Under the pieces are notes generated by a model. That model ran no database searches. It saw only the letters and a list, made by a program, of their open reading frames with translations, and had not been told where the DNA came from. From NCBI GenBank assembly GCA_003343815.1, contig QAKL01000050.1, positions 1-7,278 of the forward strand: a DNA stretch of 7,278 nucleotides, read 5' to 3'. Source of the stretch: Clostridiales bacterium (lineage in GTDB: Bacteria; Bacillota; Peptococcia; Peptococcales; Peptococcaceae). Of this stretch, positions 1-5,748 are shown piece after piece; within the stretch, counting starts at the first letter, position 1, and each line of letters begins with the position of its first letter. The translations under genes and the position numbers were made by a program.

Positions 1-630
1 TATAAACCCGAGGACAGAAAAGTTATCCTCTCTCGCCGTGCTGTAGTCGAGGAAGAAGAGAACGCTTTGAAAGAGAAATTCTGGAGTGAAGTCCAAGAGG
101 GACAGACTTTGAAAGGTACTGTCCGCCGTTTGTCCAATTTCGGTGCGTTCATTGATTTGGGCGGCGTAGACGGCTTGCTGCACATCTCTGAGATGGGCTG
201 GAGCCGCGTCAGAAGACCGGGCGATGTAGTAAAGGTAGGCCAGGAAGTAGAGGTTTACGTCCTCTCCGCTGATAAAGAGAGCAATAAGATTTCCTTGAGC
301 CTCAAAAAATTGATCCCCAATCCGTGGGAAAGTGCTGCTGAGAAATATGCTGTTGGCAACGTTGTTACCGGTAAAGTTGTCCGTTTGGCTCCGTTTGGTG
401 CTTTTGTCGAGTTGGAAGACGGCGTAGACGGTTTAGTTCATATTTCGCAGATTTCTTGGTCCAGAGTTGAGAAAGTCGAAGACGCTTTAACTGTCGGTCA
501 GGAAGTAGAAGCGAAAGTTTTGGATTTGGATTTAGAGAATAAGAAGATTTCTTTGAGCATCAAAGAAACCACCGAAAGACCGCAGAGAGCTGCAGAAAAA
601 GCTGAAGAAGCTCCTGTCGAGGAAAACTAA
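1..630 (+). CDS. rpsA: 30S ribosomal protein S1, C-terminal part (5' end outside window)
   Basis: The reading frame is open from base 1, so the gene starts upstream; the TTG at 67 is only an internal leucine. The visible 209 residues begin with the tail of a preceding S1 domain (RKVILSRRAVVEEEE), typical of bacterial S1. Two complete S1 (OB-fold) RNA-binding domains follow, at about visible residues 33-102 and 117-189. Each carries the family signatures FGAF, DGL(L/V)HIS and ISLS, and both have a WSRV motif after the HIS strand. A short Ala/Glu-rich tail ends the protein. S1 binds mRNA on the 30S subunit and helps initiation. The tandem domains and the SRRAVVEEE linker argue against a single-domain S1 protein. 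In many Clostridia and Negativicutes S1 is fused to IspH, which cannot be tested here. A hairpin terminator follows 22 bases after the stop. Confidence 0.93.
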   Translation, partial: YKPEDRKVILSRRAVVEEEENALKEKFWSEVQEGQTLKGTVRRLSNFGAFIDLGGVDGLLHISEMGWSRVRRPGDVVKVGQEVEVYVLSADKESNKISLSLKKLIPNPWESAAEKYAVGNVVTGKVVRLAPFGAFVELEDGVDGLVHISQISWSRVEKVEDALTVGQEVEAKVLDLDLENKKISLSIKETTERPQRAAEKAEEAPVEEN

Positions 631-652
631 TTTCGAAATAGAATAAGCGTTA

Positions 653-690
653 AAAAGCGAGGTTTGCCTGATACGGTAAACTTCGCTTTT
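653..690 (+). terminator. Hairpin terminator of rpsA
   Basis: A 16-bp stem with two G.U pairs (653-668 with 675-690) closes on a six-base TGATAC loop. It starts 22 bases after the rpsA stop. The arms begin with AAAAGCGA and end with CGCTTTT, so the terminal T run pairs with the upstream A run. There is no further T tract beyond the stem (AGTATATGGG follows), so termination may be partial. Position and stem strength still make a rho-independent terminator the best reading. Confidence 0.8.
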
Positions 691-799
691 AGTATATGGG
701 TAACCTTATTTTATGGATTGATTACAGATATGGATTATACCAGCTTGCGGTGAACGAAAAAAAACCTTTTTAGAGACGAATAGTTATTTTAATGGAGAA

Positions 800-840
800 A
801 TAGCATATAATATATAGGAATTTTGCAAGAAAAATGCTAT
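800..840. repeat. Dyad symmetry overlapping the putative sdhC promoter
   Basis: Two perfect 7-base inverted half-sites, ATAGCAT at 800-806 and ATGCTAT at 834-840, are separated by 27 bases. The centre-to-centre distance is 34 bases, roughly three helical turns. The downstream half-site overlaps the extended -10 candidate, as expected for a repressor operator. In A+T-rich DNA a 7-base dyad can arise by chance, and I cannot match it to a known regulator site. Confidence 0.25.
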
Positions 841-843
841 ACT
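835..843 (+). promoter_or_regulatory. Candidate extended -10 promoter for the sdhCAB-fumarase-malic enzyme operon
   Basis: TGCTATACT fits the extended -10 form TG-N-TATAAT with one mismatch. No good -35 lies 16-18 bases upstream (around 815-820 the sequence is TAGGAA), which is tolerated for extended -10 promoters. The start would fall near 850. A second -10-like hexamer, TATAAT at 806-811, also lacks a convincing -35. The operon needs a promoter between the rpsA terminator and sdhC, which supports one of these being real. Confidence 0.35.
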
Positions 844-983
844 ATATTCTGTGATGAATTATACATTAAAATGATGAAACTAATTTTACTGAAAGGTGAT
901 GCCTTTGGCCCAAGCTTTGAGATAGACCAAAAGTAAGTATAGAAAGTTATTTAGCAAAATTCAAACAACAAGGAGTAGGTGTT

Positions 984-1655
984 ATGAGTCAAAAGAATAG
1001 CAAGCTGGAATTTGTCTTACGCAAATTGCAGTCGTTAAGCGGTTTTCTGCCGTTATGTATTTTTTTATTGTTCCATGTCGTAGCTAATGCCACGGCGATT
1101 GCAGGTCCTGATGTGTATTATGGATTTATCCATATCATGGGCAATATCCCGGGGATCATCGTTTTAGAAGTATTGATTATTTTCCTGCCGTTATTGGTAC
1201 ACGGCTTGATGGGTTTATATATCGTCTTTACCGGACGTAATAATCCGATGCAGTATCCTTATTTCCGCAACCGCATGTTCTTTTTCCAAAGAGTCAGCGG
1301 CGTGGTTATCTTCGTATTCTTGATTTATCATGTTTTGACTGTAAAATATGGTTCCGACCATAGCGCGGCCTTGATGATGGTTAATCTCTATGAGCAGTTC
1401 CATTCTCCGATTTTCGGCGCATTTTACATTATCACTTTGATCTGCGTATCGTTCCACGTTTGCAACGGCTTGTGGGGGTTCTGCGTAAACTGGGGTATCC
1501 TGCCCGGAATGCGCGCGCAGAGAGTATTCGGCAAAATCTGCATTGTACTGTTTGTGATTTTGTTAGTCTTCTGGCTGTTCGTTTTTGCGGCAATTTACAG
1601 AATTGACGGTGGTCTGATCGAGCAGCTTAATCTGATGAGTCAGTTCGGACTGTAA
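984..1655 (+). CDS. sdhC: Succinate dehydrogenase/fumarate reductase cytochrome b558 subunit (di-heme, membrane anchor)
   Basis: This 223-residue protein is the quinone-reactive membrane anchor of complex II. It shows five hydrophobic segments at about residues 20-40, 57-83, 104-123, 141-168 and 182-205, the single-polypeptide layout of Bacillus and Wolinella cytochrome b rather than the split SdhC/SdhD of proteobacteria. Histidines at 31 (FHVVAN), 73 (LVHGLMG), 116 (IYHVLTV) and 158 (FHVCNG) have the same spacing as the four heme ligands I recall for B. subtilis SdhC (28, 70, 113, 155), so two hemes b are expected. The residue two before the fourth ligand is Ser156, whereas Wolinella FrdC has a Glu there. 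The start is set by AGGAG at 971-975, eight bases upstream. sdhA begins 37 bases after the stop. Whether the complex works mainly as succinate dehydrogenase or fumarate reductase cannot be read from sequence; frdC is an equally valid name. Confidence 0.93.
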   Translation: MSQKNSKLEFVLRKLQSLSGFLPLCIFLLFHVVANATAIAGPDVYYGFIHIMGNIPGIIVLEVLIIFLPLLVHGLMGLYIVFTGRNNPMQYPYFRNRMFFFQRVSGVVIFVFLIYHVLTVKYGSDHSAALMMVNLYEQFHSPIFGAFYIITLICVSFHVCNGLWGFCVNWGILPGMRAQRVFGKICIVLFVILLVFWLFVFAAIYRIDGGLIEQLNLMSQFGL

Positions 1656-1692
1656 TTTGAGAGATATTTGTGAAACTTGAGGAGGATTATAT

Positions 1693-3432
1693 ATGTCCAA
1701 TAAAATAGTAATTGTAGGCGGCGGTTTGGCAGGATTGATGTGCGCGATCAAAGCTACGGAAACTCCTGATACTACTGTTGATTTGCTTTCTTTAGTACCG
1801 GTGAAACGCTCGCACTCCGTATGTGCGCAGGGCGGTATCAACGGTGCATTAGACGTAAAACACGAGGGCGACTCGCCTTATCAGCATTTTTACGACAGCG
1901 TTTACGGCGGCGATTTTTTAGCTAACCAAGTGCCGGTTAAAAAAATGTGCGACGCAGCTCCCGGCATCATTCAAATGTTTGACCGCATGGGCGTACCGTT
2001 TAACCGTACTCCTGAGGGTAACTTAGACTTCCGTCGTTTCGGCGGTGCTTTGTTTGCGCGTACTGCATTTGCCGGCGCTACTACCGGTCAGCAGCTGCTT
2101 TATGCTTTGGACGAGCAGGTACGCCGCTTGGAGAGCGAGGGCAAGGTCACGAAATACGAGGGCTGGGATTTCTTATCCATCATTATGAATGAGGAAGGCC
2201 GCTGCGTAGGATGTACCGCGCAGAATTTGAACTCCATGGAGATTAAAGTATTTAAAGGCGACACCGTCGTTATGGCAACGGGCGGTATCGGCATGGTTTA
2301 TAATAAAAGCACCAACTCCGTCATCAATACCGGATCGGCGCAGACCAGCTGCTATTTGCAGGGTGCCGTTTATGCTAACGGCGAATTTGTGCAGATTCAC
2401 CCGACGGCAATTCCCGGCGATGATAAGCTGCGCTTGATGAGTGAGTCGGCGCGCGGTGAGGGCGGTCGTGTCTGGACTTATAAGGACGGCAAGCCTTGGT
2501 ATTTCTTAGAGGAGAAATACCCGGCTTACGGCAACTTGGTACCGCGTGATATCGCTACCCGTGAGATTTTCGATGTCTGCGTCAATCAGGGCTTGGGTGT
2601 TGACGGCAAAAACGAGGTTTACTTAGATATTTCTCATATTCCTGCCGAAACTTTGGATAAGAAGTTAGGCGGTATCATGGAGATTTACGAGAAATTCAAA
2701 GGTGTAGACCCGCGTAAATTCCCGATGAAAGTATTCCCCGGGATGCATTACAGCATGGGCGGACTGTGGGTCGACTATGACCATATGACCTCGATCCCCG
2801 GCTTGTTTGCGATCGGCGAGTGCGATTATGAGTATCACGGTGCAAACCGCTTGGGCGCGAACTCCTTATTATCCGCGGTATTCTCCGGTATGGATTCCGC
2901 TCCGTGTATTATTAAATATATGAAAGAAAACGGCAACGCTACCGCCGCAGATGATGTTTATGCGAAAGAATTAGAACGTCAAAAAGCTGAAATCGCCAAG
3001 ATTTACGCGATGAACGGCACCGAAAATCCCCATGAAATTCACAAAGAATTGGGTGATTTGATGACTAAATACTGCAGCGTAGTACGCCATAACGACGAGC
3101 TTGAAATGGCTGATAAGATGATTCAGGATTTGATGGCTCGCTATAAAAATATCAATGTCTGCGACAAATCAGAATGGGCTAACCAAGAAGTGCATTTCAC
3201 CCGCCGTTTGTGGGATATGCTCGAATTGGCGCGCGTTATCGTTTTAGGCGCGTTAAATCGTAACGAGTCCCGCGGCGCCCATTACAAACCAGAATTCCCC
3301 GAGCGCGATGACGAGCATTGGCTGAAAACCACCAAGGCTCAATGGACCCCCAACGGACCGACCTTCTCTTATGTGCCGGTTGATATTTCCTTGGTGACCC
3401 CGGTCAAACGTGACTATACCAAGGCTCACTAA
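1693..3432 (+). CDS. sdhA: Succinate dehydrogenase/fumarate reductase flavoprotein subunit
   Basis: This 579-residue protein is the catalytic subunit of complex II, interconverting succinate and fumarate on covalently bound FAD at the cytoplasmic face of the membrane. The N-terminal dinucleotide fold has GGGLAG at residues 9-14. The RSHSVCAQGGINGA motif supplies His41, the expected covalent FAD attachment site. Active-site elements follow: HPT at 236-238, the RGEGG loop at 254-258, Arg285 in VPRDIATR as the likely proton-transfer arginine, and His352 in GMHYSMGG. The second FAD-contact motif is AIGECDYEYHGANRLGANS (373-391), and the C-terminal helical domain has the ESRGAHY signature (525-531). 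Length is normal for the family and nothing is missing. GAGGAGG at 1679-1685 fixes the ATG start. It sits between the membrane anchor and the iron-sulfur subunit, the order seen in Bacillus-type sdhCAB. Confidence 0.96.
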   Translation: MSNKIVIVGGGLAGLMCAIKATETPDTTVDLLSLVPVKRSHSVCAQGGINGALDVKHEGDSPYQHFYDSVYGGDFLANQVPVKKMCDAAPGIIQMFDRMGVPFNRTPEGNLDFRRFGGALFARTAFAGATTGQQLLYALDEQVRRLESEGKVTKYEGWDFLSIIMNEEGRCVGCTAQNLNSMEIKVFKGDTVVMATGGIGMVYNKSTNSVINTGSAQTSCYLQGAVYANGEFVQIHPTAIPGDDKLRLMSESARGEGGRVWTYKDGKPWYFLEEKYPAYGNLVPRDIATREIFDVCVNQGLGVDGKNEVYLDISHIPAETLDKKLGGIMEIYEKFKGVDPRKFPMKVFPGMHYSMGGLWVDYDHMTSIPGLFAIGECDYEYHGANRLGANSLLSAVFSGMDSAPCIIKYMKENGNATAADDVYAKELERQKAEIAKIYAMNGTENPHEIHKELGDLMTKYCSVVRHNDELEMADKMIQDLMARYKNINVCDKSEWANQEVHFTRRLWDMLELARVIVLGALNRNESRGAHYKPEFPERDDEHWLKTTKAQWTPNGPTFSYVPVDISLVTPVKRDYTKAH

Positions 3433-3467
3433 TTGACTAAGCGATAATATAATAGGAGGATTCGAGT

Positions 3468-4211
3468 ATGGATACCATTAGTTTAAAGATTAAAAGACAA
3501 GATGGGCCAAACGCTAAACCCTATTGGGAAGAGTTTGCCATTCCTTATAAAGAAAACCTGAACATTATTTCTCTGTTGCAGATGATTTCCTTAAACCCGG
3601 TCAATGCTAAGGGCGAAAAGGTTACTCCTGTAGTTTACGAGAGCAACTGCTTGGAGGAAGTCTGCGGCGCTTGCTCAATGGTGATTAACGGTCATGCCAG
3701 ACAGGCGTGCTCCGCTTTAGTTGATCAGTTAAAACAGCCGATCACTTTGGAGCCGTTATCGAAATTCCCGATCGTCCGCGATTTGATGGTTGACCGCAGC
3801 GCGTTATTTGAGGCTTTGACCAAGGTTAAGGCGTGGGTTAATATCGACGGTATTTACGATATGGGCTTTGGTCCGAAAGATTGCGAAGCCAATCAGTCGT
3901 TGCGTTATGAGTTCTCCCGCTGTATGACTTGCGGTTGCTGTGCGCAGTCCTGCCCGAACTATACCTTAACGGGCGATTTCATAGGACCTGCGGCAGTTGG
4001 TCAGGCGTTATTATTCAATCTGCATCCGACCGGCAGTCAGTTGAAAGGCGAGCGCTATGAAGCATTGATGGCTCCCGGCGGCTTGTTTGAATGCGGCAAC
4101 TCGCAAAACTGCGTGCGCGCCTGCCCCAAAGAGATCCCGCTTACGACTTCTTTGGCAAAAATGAAACAAAAAGTAACTTGGTACGCTATCAAGTCGATCT
4201 TTACAAAATAA
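3468..4211 (+). CDS. sdhB: Succinate dehydrogenase/fumarate reductase iron-sulfur subunit
   Basis: This 247-residue protein wires electrons between FAD in SdhA and heme/quinone in SdhC through three clusters. The N-terminal plant-type ferredoxin domain has Cys61, 66, 69 and 81 for [2Fe-2S]. The C-terminal bacterial ferredoxin domain has Cys152, 155, 158 and 219 for [4Fe-4S], and Cys162, 209 and 215 for [3Fe-4S]. Within each domain the spacings match those I recall for E. coli SdhB (55/60/63/75; 149/152/155/216; 159/206/212). All ligands are present, so the subunit should be functional. AGGAGGA at 3454-3460 precedes the ATG by seven bases. It is the last gene of the complex II trio; a 91-base gap with a long hairpin separates it from the fumarase genes. 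Confidence 0.96.
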   Translation: MDTISLKIKRQDGPNAKPYWEEFAIPYKENLNIISLLQMISLNPVNAKGEKVTPVVYESNCLEEVCGACSMVINGHARQACSALVDQLKQPITLEPLSKFPIVRDLMVDRSALFEALTKVKAWVNIDGIYDMGFGPKDCEANQSLRYEFSRCMTCGCCAQSCPNYTLTGDFIGPAAVGQALLFNLHPTGSQLKGERYEALMAPGGLFECGNSQNCVRACPKEIPLTTSLAKMKQKVTWYAIKSIFTK

Positions 4212-4215
4212 GAAA

Positions 4216-4258
4216 AATGATTAAGGTGTATGTCGGCAGATGTATGCCTTAATTCATT
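4216..4258 (+). promoter_or_regulatory. Long intra-operon RNA hairpin between sdhB and fumarase alpha
   Basis: The arm AATGATTAAGGTGTATGTC (4216-4234) pairs with 4239-4258 around a four-base GGCA loop. The stem is 19 bp with one bulged T at 4253 and four G.U pairs (4227-4246, 4228-4245, 4231-4242, 4232-4241). The G.U pairs become A.C mismatches on the opposite strand, so the structure suits + strand RNA. It starts five bases after the sdhB stop. No T tract follows, so it is more likely an mRNA stability or processing element, or a partial attenuator, than a full terminator. Confidence 0.6.
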
Positions 4259-4302
4259 AGCAGCGAAAATATCGTGCAAATGCTTGGAAAAGAGGAGAAA
4301 CG

Positions 4303-5148
4303 ATGAAAGAAATCACTTGTGAGCAAATTACCGAAGCAGTCCGCGATTTATGTATTAAAGTAAGCTATGACCTGCCCCAAGATGTCGAAAGCTGCTTAAA
4401 AGCGGCGCAGGATAAAGAAGAGTCGCCGTTCGGCAAATATTGCTTGGAGCAGATTGTCAATAATGCGGAGCTGGCGCGTGATACCAAACAGGCTATGTGC
4501 CAGGATACAGGTATGGCGGTTATTTATTTGGAGGTAGGTCAGGATGTGCATATTACAGGCGGTGCTTTGACTGATGCGGTCAATGAGGGCGTGCGCCAGG
4601 GCTATAAAGACGGATATTTGCGCAAAAGCGTGGCGAAAGATCCGGCTTTCAGCCGCTTAAATACTTTGGATAATACTCCGGCGATTATTCATACGGAAAT
4701 CGTCCCCGGTGATGAATTAAAAATCATGGTCGTACCCAAAGGCGCAGGCAGTGAGAATATGGGCGCATTGAAAATGCTTAAACCTACCGCAGGTATCCAA
4801 GCGGTGAAAGATTTTATCGTCGATACCGTCCGTAATGCCGGCGGCAATCCATGCCCGCCGATCGTAGTCGGCGTAGGCATCGGCGGCACGATGGAAAAAG
4901 CGACCGAATTGGCAAAATTTGCTTTGACGCGCGAGATCGGATCGGAGAATCCCGATGAAAACTATGCTGCCTTGGAAAAAGAATTGCTGGAGTCGATCAA
5001 TAAATTAGGTATCGGACCGCAGGGCTTGGGCGGCAGAGTGACGGCTTTGGCTGTGCATATCGAGCAATTCCCGACTCATATCGCGACATTACCGGTAGCA
5101 GTCAATATTAACTGTCATGCTGCCAGACATAAACAAATCATTCTTTAA
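4303..5148 (+). CDS. fumA: Class I fumarate hydratase, alpha subunit (iron-sulfur domain)
   Basis: This 281-residue protein is the N-terminal half of the iron-sulfur fumarases, here a separate subunit. With the beta subunit it hydrates fumarate to L-malate in the cytoplasm using an oxygen-labile [4Fe-4S] cluster. Three conserved cysteines are in the expected contexts: Cys66 in AMCQDTG, Cys184 in GGNPCPP next to the VVGVGIGG loop, and Cys271 in NINCHAARH near the C terminus. GSENMGALKMLKP (149-161) is another family signature. L-tartrate dehydratase alpha (TtdA) is a close homologue and cannot be excluded by motifs alone, but the location between complex II and malic enzyme favours fumarase. 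AGAGGAG at 4291-4297 precedes the ATG. The beta subunit follows after 14 bases. The symbol refers to the split form and is not the single-chain E. coli FumA. Confidence 0.92.
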   Translation: MKEITCEQITEAVRDLCIKVSYDLPQDVESCLKAAQDKEESPFGKYCLEQIVNNAELARDTKQAMCQDTGMAVIYLEVGQDVHITGGALTDAVNEGVRQGYKDGYLRKSVAKDPAFSRLNTLDNTPAIIHTEIVPGDELKIMVVPKGAGSENMGALKMLKPTAGIQAVKDFIVDTVRNAGGNPCPPIVVGVGIGGTMEKATELAKFALTREIGSENPDENYAALEKELLESINKLGIGPQGLGGRVTALAVHIEQFPTHIATLPVAVNINCHAARHKQIIL

Positions 5149-5162
5149 GGGAGGGTGCAAAG

Positions 5163-5723
5163 ATGAGTGAAGTAAAAAAAGTCAGCACCCCATTGACCGA
5201 TGAGGTGATTAAAGGATTAAAAGCCGGAGATATGGTAGCCTTATCCGGGGTGATTTATACCGCGCGTGATAAAGCGCACAAAATCATGACTGATTTATTA
5301 AAAGAGGGCAAAGAACTGCCGGCAGATTTTAAAGGACAGGTCATTTATTATGCCGGTCCTACCCCTGAAAAACCGGGTCAGCCGATCGGCTCGATCGGGC
5401 CTACCACGAGCAGTCGTATGGACGCTTTTGCACCGATGATGATGGATGTGGCAGGATTAAAAGGTATGCTCGGCAAAGGACCGCGCGATAAGGGTGTCGT
5501 TGATGCGATGCTGCGCAATATTTGCGTTTATATGGTCGCTATCGGCGGCACAGGCGCAGCTATTTCCAAATGTGTCAAATCCGCGCAGACGATTGCCTAT
5601 CCTGAATTACAAAGCGAGGCTGTCAGACGCTTGGAGGTAGAGGATCTGCCGTGCATTGTCGCTATCGACTGCGAGGGCGGAAATCTCTTTGAACAGGGCA
5701 TTGCCCAATACAGACAAGAATAG
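5163..5723 (+). CDS. fumB: Class I fumarate hydratase, beta subunit
   Basis: This 186-residue protein corresponds to the C-terminal domain of class I fumarases and pairs with the alpha subunit just upstream. Family signatures are the AGDMVALSGVIYTARDKAHK segment (21-40), YYAGPTPEKPG (62-72), the substrate-binding GPTTSSRMDAF (79-89), KGPRDKGVV (105-113) and the C-terminal EVEDLPCIVAIDCEGGNLF. Length is normal for the split subunit. The ribosome binding site AAGGGAGG at 5147-5154 overlaps the alpha-subunit stop codon, so the two are probably translationally coupled, which suits a 1:1 complex. Tartrate dehydratase beta (TtdB) is the alternative; context favours fumarase. Malic enzyme begins 25 bases downstream. 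Confidence 0.91.
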   Translation: MSEVKKVSTPLTDEVIKGLKAGDMVALSGVIYTARDKAHKIMTDLLKEGKELPADFKGQVIYYAGPTPEKPGQPIGSIGPTTSSRMDAFAPMMMDVAGLKGMLGKGPRDKGVVDAMLRNICVYMVAIGGTGAAISKCVKSAQTIAYPELQSEAVRRLEVEDLPCIVAIDCEGGNLFEQGIAQYRQE

Positions 5724-5731
5724 AATTATCC

Positions 5732-5738
5732 GAGGAGG
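5732..5738 (+). promoter_or_regulatory. Ribosome binding site that fixes the malic enzyme start
   Basis: GAGGAGG lies ten bases before the ATG at 5749. The open frame extends 31 codons further upstream to a possible non-ATG start at 5656, but that stretch overlaps the fumarase beta gene, has no ribosome binding site and encodes residues unlike malic enzymes. The MANVNEEAVKLH start is the right one. Confidence 0.9.
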
Positions 5739-5748
5739 AAAACAAAAA

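Larger units (their letters stand above)
691..983 (+). other. Intergenic region and putative 5' leader of the sdhC operon
   Basis: This A+T-rich, non-coding-looking stretch separates the rpsA terminator from sdhC. It holds a direct repeat of ATGGATT (713-719 and 730-736), a dyad ATAGCAT/ATGCTAT (800-806 and 834-840), an extended -10 candidate (835-843), and a 21-codon open frame (871-936) with no good ribosome binding site. A short inverted repeat TTTGG/CCAAA lies at 904-908 and 927-931. The sdhC ribosome binding site AGGAG is at 971-975. If transcription starts near 850, the untranslated leader is about 130 bases, long enough for post-transcriptional control. I recognise no known riboswitch class. 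Confidence 0.6.

Noticed and set aside
67..69. TTG at 67 as a start codon of the S1 protein
   Set aside because: The same frame is open to base 1 and encodes typical S1 sequence before it, so the gene simply continues upstream of the window.
806..811. TATAAT as the main -10 of the sdhC promoter
   Set aside because: A perfect hexamer, but no acceptable -35 at 16-18 bases upstream and no TG extension; in such A+T-rich DNA it is likely fortuitous. Kept only as a secondary option.
691..983. Known riboswitch or T-box in the sdhC leader
   Set aside because: No T-box sequence, specifier stem or recognisable riboswitch core could be seen; the short inverted repeat TTTGG/CCAAA is too weak to call.
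4303..5723. L-tartrate dehydratase (ttdA/ttdB) instead of fumarase
   Set aside because: The families are homologous, but placement between complex II and malic enzyme makes fumarase much more likely; kept as an alternative in the entries.
5656..5748. 31-codon upstream extension of the malic enzyme frame
   Set aside because: It overlaps the fumarase beta coding region, lacks a ribosome binding site and does not resemble malic enzyme N termini; the ATG at 5749 has GAGGAGG in front of it.
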